NCBI RefSeq assembly: GCF_964204645.1
Contig: NC_134025.1
Coordinates: 10,917,001 to 10,981,000, forward strand
DNA length: 64,000 nucleotides
DNA from: Tubulanus polymorphus
Taxonomy: Eukaryota; Nemertea; Palaeonemertea; Tubulaniformes; Tubulanidae
Reading direction: 5' to 3'
The position numbers and the translations under genes are program-made. Within the stretch, counting starts at the first letter, position 1, and each line of letters starts with the position of its first letter. Shown here in pieces: positions 21,812-32,479 of this stretch. A model generated the notes under the pieces. It made no database searches. It had not been told where the DNA came from and saw only the letters and a program-made list of their open reading frames with translations.

Positions 21812-24800
21812 ATGTTTAAAAATCGGATGAACAACTGATTGATGTGTCGGCGGTTTAAGGGATTGTTATTTGTGTAAAATATGTGTGATTAACACATTCC
21901 ACACAAGTTTCTAGTATGGAGGTATACTCCAAGTGACTCCGTAGCGTTGGGACTTCACCGAGACAACTGGATACCAAGTTAAGAATCAGGGAATTTGGAG
22001 ATTTTTCCAAATGAATTATCAAAAATATTACCGACTCGAGGGATTTACAGAGTTGTCCAGTATTGGGCAAGGAGGAGTCTACTGTATACATATGCAGATG
22101 TACAAGGTAAAGATTGGGATAAGCTCTCCATCTGCAAACAGGCTTTGGAAATATAACTCGGCACCGAACACAAGAACCAGGAAGCAATTTTTCAATATAT
22201 GACAACACCATAAATTTTAATTTTCAATTCAATACATGTATACAAAAAATTTTAAAGTAGTACATATACTCCGCAATATGAATAATGTAACAATACGAAT
22301 AGCAATTGGTAAAACAACGCAAAATAAATAACACTTTTAATTTAATGATAATGAGACAAAACGCGTCCTACGTCGTAGATATATGTTTATACGCACCATT
22401 AATCACAAAATTTGCCCACGATTAAATAACAGTGGTAAAGAATAATAATAGTCAAAATGCAAAAAGTTCAAGAAGACATTGAATGTATCACATCGTTTAA
22501 ATGCTGTTTTTCATATATATACAAAACACTGAGTGAATAAACAATATTGTAGTCGATTATTCGGTCGGGAAATTGAGAGATTCAATCGCTAATCGCTACT
22601 GAACAACAATTAACATCTTCGTGATATTTCTCGAGCACGAAAAAACTACTTCAACACATCGAATCGCTACAATTTTTAAATGCTTGTGAAAATACAAACG
22701 TTTCATGCGGAATGTTAAAAGCGAGGAGGTTCAGCTCAGTCTGTTTTCAGATCTTTTGACTAGAACCCTTCCGTGATGAAATAATCGTTCAAGCAAATTA
22801 GAAAATTTTATGTATGACCAACTGTTCACCGCAATATTTTTGTGTTCCCCCTTATAATCAAGTTGTAACTATGTCCATTTTTGCTCCTGTAAGCTTTTCG
22901 CTTAAAAAAAACCCCGTTTACAGTATCCAATGGTTGAATATTAAGTCGTCACAGTAAAAAAGCACCGTATTCAAAACATTAAGTCTCTACAATCAGACAA
23001 ATATTTGTCAGAACCCAAGCACAAATTGAGCAAATTCGTCTAAAGGAAGAAATGCTTGTCCAGTAAACTACACATGATAAGTCTTGCTATACTTTGGTCA
23101 ATTTGCCCCAGTGTTCACGAGATTCATGTTAGTTTGTGTTTGTATCATGGAAACTCTATCGAGATGATAGGACCACAGTTAACTGTATCATTCTTTAGAT
23201 GAATTCTGATGAAGATATTTTTCTGAAATCTTCAGCAAGGCAACATTGATACAATAATCACAATTGAAAATCCGATTCATATGGCACAATAACGGAGAGG
23301 ATGAATTCTATAAGAAAATATAAATCATTACATAATAGCGCAAAAGGACACAATAAATTGTAGATTTTACAACATAAAGGTCACAGAAACATAGATTACG
23401 ATTTTTCACTAACAGACAGGGGCCTAGTTTTCAGAATGACTTAAGCTAACATTGTTCCTAAGTTTCATCAAGATCGACCTGCTATTAACAAAGCTAAGTC
23501 GCTGAAAGACAGACACACAGACAGACAGTATGAAAATAAGGGTCGCGTAACGGAAGCTCGAGAACCAAAAATCCCAAAAGCGGCTACAAATTAACCAAGA
23601 ATTATGGAACCAGCTTCATGCTTTTATATACTGTTTCATCAGTTGTGTTTTCTGTTAGAAAACAACACAAATGAAAAGCGAATAATGAAGATTATGTACA
23701 TCACACGCAATAACATTTAACCTGTCTTAATAACTGCTGAACAATAATAAGGCCAATTTAACATCATTTGGTTTGAGCAAAAATGAATTCGTTAGCTTAA
23801 GCATAGCCTTTCAAACAACAGATGTACTGAAATAGTCTGCACAAATTCAAGAAAATTTGTATAGAATTGAAGTAGCAATAAGATAATTCAGTAAATCTTG
23901 CCTTGCCCAAATGTAATTAACCTTTGCTGAAAACTGACTGGTGTATTTTCACATTCCCTATCGTGAAAAAAATGCTAAATAGATCTTAAACTAAATCTCA
24001 ACGGATTGCATAAATAACCCTAAATAATCTTATGTCATGTTGGCATTGTGTACAGTAAACCTTGCATCCAGTTTACGCAGTATTATGCGTCTTTACCCTG
24101 TTGTGTCTACACTACAGTTAAGGTAGATCGAAAGATCCCATTTGTTGAAGGACCGCAAGACGACCCCCAGTCACATCCGATCCATGATTTCACTCAAAAA
24201 GCTTTCATATAGACGCAACTAAGATATATCTGGTATCTGTTTGTCATGATTTGCCCGCAATTGTTGCGCATGGTTTACCGTATTTCATATTTTTTTCACT
24301 CTTTCGCCTTTTCAATAAATACCAATGAACACGCTGCAGAATGCAAGAAATGACCAGCAATATAAGAACAATGTAAATATCTCTATACACGCTTACAATG
24401 GAATATCAGTGCCCATTAAATTAACGTAGGATTGGTAGATTCGACCGATGAAAACGAAAAATGTTGAAGATATCACCGGTATTATGCTATGAAATTTTCC
24501 CTAGCTCAAAACTGCCACCGATGAGATAGATCAGCGCTTACGTTCTGCCAACATTACCACTACGAGTTATTTCTAGTGACTTGACCGATGTTTCCACTTT
24601 GGTGATCGCAATGGAATTCAAGTTAAGCCAAGTAATAGCTTTCAGATGCTGTTTTCAGATGCTGAACACGAGCGAGAAACTAGGGTTAAAACAGGCTTTC
24701 TCGAATTCAGCCGCAAAATGACTAAGTTCTTGATAGGCCTCTTCATTGCTGATTGGTTAATTCTGAACAATAAACCCATTGCTTTCGCATCCGGGCAGCT

Positions 24801-26170
24801 GTGACAATGATCCACAGCCCTTGGTGTCCCATAATAGGACGAAGTGAATGCCCCTATTGGACGTTCCGTTGAACTAAAATATTTTCCTGATTTGATCCCG
24901 TGTTCCGGTTTAAGCAGTTCGTTAATAGTTGAAACGTCCAATGAATATTAGCTCAATGAGACATTTCCGACTCCTTTTTTAACTTAGTGTTGGATTTTAT
25001 ATTGACTGATTAGGTTGAGATAATTCATAGCAGCAATCATCGTAAGGCAATGAATGTGTTAATAATGCGATAAGCCAATTTTCAAAACTTCAAGCTTTTG
25101 AAACGATTTAACAATTGTTTTTTCGCACATCGCGACAGACTAGAAGAGACTGAGGGAAAAAAACATCTATGTGTGATTATCAATTTTTAAAAACGGGGTG
25201 TAACCATAAATTCTGCCAACAATGTTTTTCACTGCATATATATACACACATATACCGGTACAAACAATATGTGTCATCTATATACAAAGGTACTGATACG
25301 CAGATTGCGAATATAAAATACCGAGACTTAAAGTCGTTACACCATATAAGAAGAGGTGATTGAATGATAAAATGTTATACATGCATGAATAGGAAACATC
25401 GAACAATGGCGGTGTACTATTTCACCATTAAAAGAACAAAAATTCTCTTTTATACAATCATCGTGATTTTTTACAATGAGCAATTTATACATTTGTTCTT
25501 TTTTTCTAATTGAAAACGAAGCCAAAACAATCCTGAGCCGGAATAGATTGGAAATCGAGAAATCCGGAACGTCGTTCCTAAGTTCTCGGTTACATTTGAC
25601 CACATAGTTAATCATCGACTCGAAAATTTCGACTCTAGCTCTCCGGCTTAAGTAGGTTCAAGACTCTTAACAATATAGTTTGCTCGAATTCTTTTTTTCC
25701 CTGAAATTTCAGAAACAATTTTCAATTCGCCCCGCTCGAGATTAACGAACAGTATTTTTTTTGTACACATTTTTCGATGACGATAGAAAACCGTGATTCA
25801 AATCGTTAAGAGAACAACGATATCAAAATATTTATGAGTGGTTTACAATTAATAAACATCGAGATTTAAATATGATATATCTTTATTGCCGCGACCTCGT
25901 CATTTTCGTCGCTCAAACAATGATTTTGCATTCGATTTATAGAACAACGTATTTCGGCAAAAGATCGGGCCTCGCGATATACCTACATATATATTAGTAT
26001 GATCCACATTTTAGTGGAAAATCATTCAAAAATCAGACCTTAAATTCGACTAATTGTTCCTACATAGAAGTTTGACGATTACGTCATATTATGAGGTATA
26101 AATGGTATAACAGTATTAATTAAGCAGTCGAACCTCGTTAGCTGTTTTGGTATTTACCGAATTACCAGTT
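21812..26170. other. Long non-coding stretch, AT-rich
   Basis: No credible exon seen. A segment near 23415-23540 (TTTCATCAAGATCGACCTG and ACAGACACACAGACAGACAG) resembles the 3' portion of common invertebrate retrotransposon repeats. A frame on the minus strand at 24642-24941 has no recognisable domain. Confidence 0.4.
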
Positions 26171-26177
26171 ATACCGT

Positions 26178-26842
26178 CCTCACTTGCCAGGGTTTGATTG
26201 CCGGCCGCCAAAGCTTACACCAATGCAAGCCCTGGCTGCACTTTCATTCTAGTCTATTACACCGCGCAAGATTCCTTGGGCGGACAGGTTGCCACTCAGC
26301 AGCCACCAGTCTATTTAGCTAATCAGATGCATCATTTTTCACTGGCAGATTCGTTCTAGCTAGACAACGTATCTGATTAGCTAGATATATAGCAATCAGT
26401 CCACCCACGAAATATTGGGCAGTGTAATAGACTAATGGAAGCACAGCCAGGGTTTTTGTTGGCATGAACTTCAGCCATGGTTCCCACAGTTATATGAATT
26501 CAAAATTCCCGAGCTTTTCCCAAGTATTTCATGGGTGATTTTTCAATTTTCCCAAATACAAATGAACACATATCGTCATGCTACAGTCAACATTTTAGTG
26601 GTGACTGGTTGATAAAGGTAATTTTCAAGAGAAATCGCCGAGAAAAGTTGCCCTTGGCAAATGCAATATGTGAAATGTAATGAATTTCCCAAATATTTCC
26701 CTGATTTGAGGAAAATTTTTCAAATTCCCAAATATTTCCAAACCGGGAATTATTGTCTCAAAATTCCCAAGTTTTTCCCAATTTCCCTGTTCTGTGGGAA
26801 CCATGTTCAGCAGGAGGCAATCTAACCCTGGTAAGCGAGGAT
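26178..26842. mobile_element. Inverted-repeat element (about 335 bases) split by a younger insertion
   Basis: The left arm begins TCCTCACTTGCCAGGGTTTG and continues through CCCTGGCTG to TAGTCTATTACAC (to about 26263). The right arm is its inverted counterpart, GTGTAATAGACTAATGG (from about 26418) to CCCTGGTAAGCGAGGA (26842). The right arm is interrupted by the hAT-like element at 26476-26805. The centre also folds (AGCTAATCAGAT against ATCTGATTAGCT). Confidence 0.75.
26470..26811. mobile_element. hAT-like non-autonomous element nested in the inverted-repeat element
   Basis: Terminal inverted repeats CATGGTTCCCACAG (26476-26489) and CTGTGGGAACCATG (26792-26805) bound 330 bases rich in AATTCCCAA-type blocks. 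TTCAGC is duplicated directly at both ends (26470-26475, 26806-26811). The GGTTCCCA terminus is hAT-like. Removing the insertion restores the symmetry of the host element. Confidence 0.8.
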
Positions 26843-26849
26843 AAATTAT

Positions 26850-27700
26850 ATTTCCAAGACTTAGTACACAGGCGAAAATGTCTATTCAACTTAGGTTAAG
26901 AAGTCATCAGATAAGTCGTCACATTACTTCAGCAGTCATTAATATTTTGGAGTCCCTATTCGTACTTCTAATTCAATATACTATCAAGGGTAGGCCTAAG
27001 TCATTATTTGGATAAGATTCAAAGTTTTTACAAAACTGTATTGTATGACGATTTCAGAGATTTCACGATTCAGCTAACAAGATTCGACTGTATCAGCAAT
27101 GATTATCATAACCATACTATTCAAACCAGATTTAGGCCCCTCCTAGAAAGAGAGCAACTGTTACAAGAGTCAAATCGATATTCATACCGGTATGTAGAAA
27201 TGAGCACATACAATCGTATTCAAAGAAATAAGGCCCAATCCGAGAATAAACGATGGATCAATTCTCAAAATCATAGCTAGCTTAAATTCTTTTCAAAATG
27301 ATGGGACTAGGGAACGAAGTCCGTTTAAACAGTAAATGCTGAATTTTTGAGCTAAATCGATAAAATTCTATGAAATCATGTAAGATCAATTACGGTGTCA
27401 CACAGTAACGCAGTTTTTGAAAGACAGTTTCGATTTAATCTCCATTTTACCTGAAGGATGATTATGTTTTCGTTTCGAATTTCCGCGATAATCGATCGAT
27501 GTTTGCCAAACGGAGAACCGGCACAGGTGATCACGAGTAAAAGAGCCGTTGGTTTGACGTATGTGAGTATCAGTTCACTTGGAACCGCCCGTTCAGACAT
27601 TTGACACTTGATCGCCATTCTTGAAATTTTTGATCGTTTGAATTCTTCATGCGTTCACAACTTAGCTTCGGAAATGGACGAACACATGAACTAAACCACC
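26850..27700. other. Non-coding stretch between repeats
   Basis: Frames at 27008-27280 (+) and 27376-27752 (-) lack domains. No gene supported. Confidence 0.35.
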
Positions 27701-27702
27701 AA

Positions 27703-27820
27703 GGGCCAGTTGCACAAAAGGTGGTTAAAGATAACCGGCGGATAAATACCACAGTAACAATGCACTTATGTCAACTATTCACTGGTTACCTCTAACAAAC
27801 TTTTGAGCGACTGGTACCTA
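27703..27820. mobile_element. Hairpin MITE, GGGCCAGTTGCACAAAAG type
   Basis: The left end CCAGTTGCACAAAAGGTGGT TAAAGATAACC is mirrored by the right end, which reads on the other strand CCAGTCGCTCAAAAGTTTGT then TAGAGGTAACC. About 118 bases, no coding capacity. Confidence 0.6.
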
Positions 27821-27950
27821 GGCTTCAGGGTCCAGTTCCACAGTTCCGAGTTAAGATTTGACTCGGAGTAAACTCATGGAAAATGAACTAACCTTAACTC
27901 AAGAGTTAACTCTAACTCACAACTGTGGAACAACTGGGTCCTGGGCTTCA
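27821..27950. mobile_element. Hairpin MITE, CCAGTTCCACAG type, abutting the previous one
   Basis: GGGTCCAGTTCCACAGTTCC GAGTTAA at the left is mirrored by GTTAACTCTAACTCACAACT GTGGAACAACTGGGTCC at the right. A direct head-to-tail neighbour of the MITE ending at 27820. Confidence 0.7.
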
Positions 27951-28112
27951 GTCATTTTTACACGTCAAAATTTCTCCTTGCAACGGTGAATGCCTGAAGG
28001 AGTAGTTCCAGGCTGATACTCGTCATTAGTGGAGGCGTCTGGTCAAAAATGCCTGGTTCCCCTTCGGCGTCGAAAAATGGTCCCGCCTAACGACGATACA
28101 GTTCAGTCTTTC

Positions 28113-28745
28113 TCAAGCCGATCGTTGCGACGTGTTGCGCTTGATCGACGAGTTGTAAACGGAAACGTCGACCGGCGCGCCGGGCGGCGAATTAGCGTAC
28201 AAGGTGACCGCCTGATAGCGCTGATTCGGACCGCCGCTGCTTGTCGTGCGACAGCACACCAGACGACAACAGTACGCCGACTCGATGATCGACGCGACGA
28301 ACTCAACCATCGCAAACACGAACATCAAACTGTAGAACGGCACGCCGCCGTTCGCTTCGTCCTCGCGGTACAACCCGAGTCCGCCGACGAGCATGACGAT
28401 CACGACGACGACCGACGAGATGATCGATATCACCATGCAGCCGATCGTCAGGCAACGGATTTTGCCGTCGCGACAACGTACGCCCAGTCCGCCGGCGATT
28501 ACGAATATGATTCCGCCCCAGATGCCCGGTGCGCCGCCGGCCACGGCGACGTGCGAATGCAACACGAGCAAGACGATGTTCGCGATTAAACACACGATGC
28601 CCGATATGATTTGCGCCACGCCGAGAATGAGATGCGCTTTCTGGTACGATTTTGGCAGGCAGAAAAAATTACAGGTCGGTAACTCTGGCTGATGCATATT
28701 TCTCTTTCGTTCCGGGTCGGATGATCGGTTGCTATCAATAATCAT
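28113..28745 (-). CDS. MS4A/CD20-like four-transmembrane protein, single exon
   Basis: An uninterrupted 210-residue frame. Four hydrophobic segments are visible: LILGVAQIISGIVCLIANIV (about 39-60), IWGGIIFVIAGGLGV (about 75-90), CLTIGCMVISIISSVVVVIV (about 99-125) and FYSLMFVFAMVEFVASIIES (about 138-157), followed by a cysteine-rich juxtamembrane stretch (AYCCRLVCC) and a cytosolic tail. The PGIWGGIIFVIAGGLGV block is the typical second-segment signature of MS4A/CD20-like proteins. The ATG at 28745 is the first in frame (an in-frame stop lies just upstream); the ATG at 28697 is an alternative. Codons are much richer in CG than the surroundings. By family it would be a plasma-membrane or endosomal protein; ligand and function unknown. 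An intronless copy could be a retrogene, or further exons may be unseen. Confidence 0.75.
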   Translation of the reverse strand: MIIDSNRSSDPERKRNMHQPELPTCNFFCLPKSYQKAHLILGVAQIISGIVCLIANIVLLVLHSHVAVAGGAPGIWGGIIFVIAGGLGVRCRDGKIRCLTIGCMVISIISSVVVVIVMLVGGLGLYREDEANGGVPFYSLMFVFAMVEFVASIIESAYCCRLVCCRTTSSGGPNQRYQAVTLYANSPPGAPVDVSVYNSSIKRNTSQRSA

Positions 28746-28799
28746 TAAGTACGCGTTGTTTATTGGTGCACACACTATTGATCATCTTTTCCAATGCAA

Positions 28800-29130
28800 T
28801 TCTTTTCTATCTTCAGTCTATAAAAAGAAGCAAATTGCAAATCACAAGCAAATCGAAAGAATTATTTGAGTAACCTTTCATAGGCTTAGAGAACTTAACG
28901 CTCTCAGTTTCCACCACATTGCGCTGTATAAATCGATGATGGATTTTGCTAGTAAACCGCATCGCAGTGTATTGATGTAATTAGTTTTTATCTCTATTGA
29001 AAGATGGCAGTACCTGTCAAACATATGTGTAATTTTAGTAACTAACGATACACTGCGCCACGGTGTAGATGCACAGAACAGTATGCCCATTAGGCCTATA
29101 CAACACATAGGGTAAGGATTGTCATGCAGA
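28800..29130. other. Upstream flank of the MS4A-like gene
   Basis: Probable promoter side of the minus-strand gene. No specific element recognised. Confidence 0.3.
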
Positions 29131-29138
29131 AAACATTC

Positions 29139-29330
29139 GCAACATCGGTGGTCTACGATTAGACACTGTACTAGCAATATATGCTGGCCCGAAGGTTCGA
29201 ATCCTGAATTTCCTCTCATGGACTTTGAAGATTGCTGCATAAGCAAAATATCCCTTCCTATTTGGCTAGTAATAAGCGCACAACGAGCACCAAAGGCGCG
29301 AGCTGGAAGCTCCTTAAGTTAATCGCGCAT
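29139..29330 (+). repeat. tRNA-derived SINE-like sequence
   Basis: An A-box-like TGGTCTACGATTAGAC (29149) and a B-box GGTTCGAATCC (29194) are spaced 45 bases apart, as in a tRNA. They are followed by a non-tRNA body including CGCGAGCTGGAAGCTCC. Acceptor stems do not pair convincingly, so this is a SINE head or tRNA relic rather than a functional tRNA. Confidence 0.5.
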
Positions 29331-29339
29331 ATGAGGCAA

Positions 29340-32330
29340 ATTCAAATTTTCTATATTTCTCCATACCGTCCTTCTCAAAAAGTGTAGTTTACATCCGGTA
29401 CACATGGGCATTGGCTAAATCGCGGCAACGAAAATGATGCATGGACTTTCGGACGTATGGACTGACGGATGGACTTTCGTCGAAACTAGCGGGCCGCGTC
29501 GCGCGGGTAGTTTAAACAGGCGAATGAAGGATAACAAAATGATTTTGTGTAATTCTCAGAATATTTACGAAGAATATTCACAAAATAATGTCGGAAAATG
29601 TTATTTTCAGTTCGTATTTCTCCGTAGAAACCGATTGGAAGACTGGATTCGAATCCCAAAAAAGCACAGTCCCTTAGCAACGGGTCGAATTTTTTAGAAT
29701 AACAAGTTCGCCGGTTTCACACCATCGTTAAGGGTAGAGTCCCGGAGAATAACACACGCGCGGTCCGCGTCTTACAAAATGACCGTCCCGCTACATACAA
29801 GTACTGAATAATTAGCCTAACTCAAAATTTTGCCAATCCCTGGAGTAAAATGCAGTGCGTTTTTTAACATATCTTTTCTTTTTATGTGTCTTTTACTCCC
29901 GTTTTTCAATGGTTATTCCCCTTTTTTGTGTCGAGTAAAATTCGTACCATATACCATAACAAAAAGGCTTTCAATTTGTAATCAACATTCCCAAAGCATG
30001 TTTTTTCACAAAAATGAAATTATTTGCTATTGATTACGGCGAACCATCGCTCACAGCGGATCTTCCATATGTTGGGCGATTTTCGTTGGCCACTGGCCAC
30101 ACTGAACACAGGTGCCTTCAACAAAACCTACGTTCTTTTTCACAATGTAGAATTCCATGACTGAAGAGCCACTGGCTTGCCTCTATTTATTCATTAAAAC
30201 TTAAATCTGGCTGTGCGCTTCATCAAGTTTTTTACCCTTCTTCACATGGAAATAGCCCATGAAATTGCTGGTTGAACTTGATTTGCGGTTGGTTGCCGAT
30301 ATCGATACGGTTATAGGGTTAGGGAGGCTGAGGCGAAATTATAAAATTGATGTCGTCGTCGATGTCGATGATGAAATTTTCAGAAAACAGGGAGGTGCCG
30401 TTTTTGTTACCTCAGTTCTACCACGTAGATTTTTAAGACCTCATGAAATCACAATATTCGTCGATATCTACTATCGACGCACCATATCGAAAAATGTACG
30501 AGCTCGTAGATTTGACTATTCATCCGTAATTCGCAGCATTTTGCGGGATGTATTTTTTTCACATTCTGAACCCGGAAGTAAGTGAAAAATTGTCATCCTC
30601 GGCATTCCCTAATAGCCGGTTGCGGACTTTTGTTTGGCATTTTCTACCGGCGTAGAACCAGTAATAACCAACGGATATCTGTTTACTGTCTTATATACGA
30701 ATCATTATGCATTTTCTATACGACATTTCGAAGGATATTTCAATTTCAGTGTGTAATTTTTAGCACCGGGGAAACCTAGTCCCTGCATTCGAATTAATTT
30801 CCGATTGGCCCGCGGTGTCTCGTAGGTCTAAAAAATCCTCCAGATGCATTCCTTAGCATTTAAACCAGTGAAATTAGTTCACTAAATTTAGGACTTACTA
30901 CTGGTTTTTTCAGAATTATCTGGAATAGCAGTGTTAAAGAAAAAAATATTTTTCTCAGAGGCTGGGATTCCCTGGACAAATCCGGAGACAATCTGGGCCC
31001 CACCTCGATTGCCTCATCTTTGGTCTATGGCGATACCCACGATTTTGCACACTTAATTTTTACAGCCTTGTATCTTCATCGATTCTCTCAGATTCTCAGT
31101 GTAGTGGAACTGAAAACGATTATTATCTGGTTGGGTGTAATTATACGGTTCACCAGCGAATGCACCGAAGTTTTATGGCCGTATCTGACCAATGCCATCC
31201 GCCGGCGCAGTGAATGTGAAATGACTCCGTCGAACTAACAATGACCATTAACACTCGAACACCATAAACCATAAGGACTTTACGATGCCGTAAGACACCC
31301 CGGCGTAATATCCCTGTCATAATGCTCATTTTCTGCGCCCGTATTTATAATCGTCGGGTCACGAAGAAAAAAATCTCGTAAATAACCTATCGAATGTTTT
31401 CTACGGGATAACGGGATATTTTGAGTCATCCGAGTGGCATTATTTTCCCCCGTAAAACTCTCTGACCAGGTATTTTATCACCCTGCTAGTTCGAGTTGAG
31501 TAGATTTTGCAGGACACGCGAAATCGTTTAAGGCGTTGTTTTATTAGAAATTTATGAACTCGATTCCCATGGCCATTCGCGTCCATATCATCAGCTAGTG
31601 AGCATGCATGGATGAGTTGACGTATAGCCCCTAATTCTGTGCCAATGATGGATATAATGGCGCTTTGTTTTCCTCGGAAAAAATATACACACCTCACTCT
31701 CACCCTACATATTAATGGCACTTTTTACCCTATAGATCTTAATTTGGTTTAGAAAAATTAAAAACAATATTCATTCTAAAATCTTGAGATATCTTATCAA
31801 CACTTTGGGATGTCATTTCAATAGTTTGATGAACTTTGGTAGGTAGGTAATTTCACGTCTCTCAAGTCTTGTTAGGTTAAATTCTAAATTCTTTAACCCT
31901 AATAATTGTTCAATTTAGTAATATTTGTTATGAATCAAGCTAAAAAATCCTAAGCGATTTGTTACAATGTAGTTGTTTTAGCAAGTTGTTCACGTTTCGC
32001 TTTTATTTAGTGTTCGAGACAGCGGATAGATGGCGATCAAGGGAATCCATGTCGTCATCGTGAGTGGAGATTTCAATATTTGGAAATATAGATCTGTATT
32101 TAGAGTCGGAAAATTATTGTTGGCATTGATAGAAGGTTTAAAGCAGCCATGTTCCAATCAGATTACATGAAAGTTGTGTGTGAATTTGATTCGAGTATCT
32201 CAAGAATCTTAAGAATGCAGTTTGGTTCAAAAGACATTCAAGGCTGCGAGCGGTTAATGTCACCAACAAGATATAAATTACGGGTGACACCATCGGACGA
32301 CACCAAATCGGGTCAACTCATCTCAACTTA
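29340..32330. other. Gene-poor stretch
   Basis: No exon supported. Short frames at 29434-29697, 30259-30585 and 31440-31721 have no recognisable domain. Confidence 0.35.
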
Positions 32331-32344
32331 AATTGAGGGACTTG

Positions 32345-32475
32345 AGAGACTGTAACTTGGCCGATTGGTTTAAGGTCGCTAGTCTCGTCAATCCGGTATT
32401 CAGTCGTGGTGGTTCGAGTCCTTCACTGGTTTCTCCTCTTGAACCCTGCGTGGCGCTCATTCGGCAGAGGAGGGT
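32345..32475 (+). repeat. tRNA(Ser/Leu)-like SINE head
   Basis: An A-box TGGCCGATTGGTTTAAGG (32358) and a B-box GGTTCGAGTCC (32411) lie 53 bases apart, as expected for a class II tRNA with a long variable arm. The anticodon arm does not fold cleanly and no acceptor stem closes it. The downstream CTCTTGAACCCTGCGTGG... region is probably the SINE body. Confidence 0.5.
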
Positions 32476-32479
32476 ATTA

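Noticed and set aside
28029-28692. Open frames on the plus strand and in other minus frames over the MS4A-like gene
   Set aside because: Shadows caused by CpG-rich codons; only the minus frame with four hydrophobic segments is protein-like.
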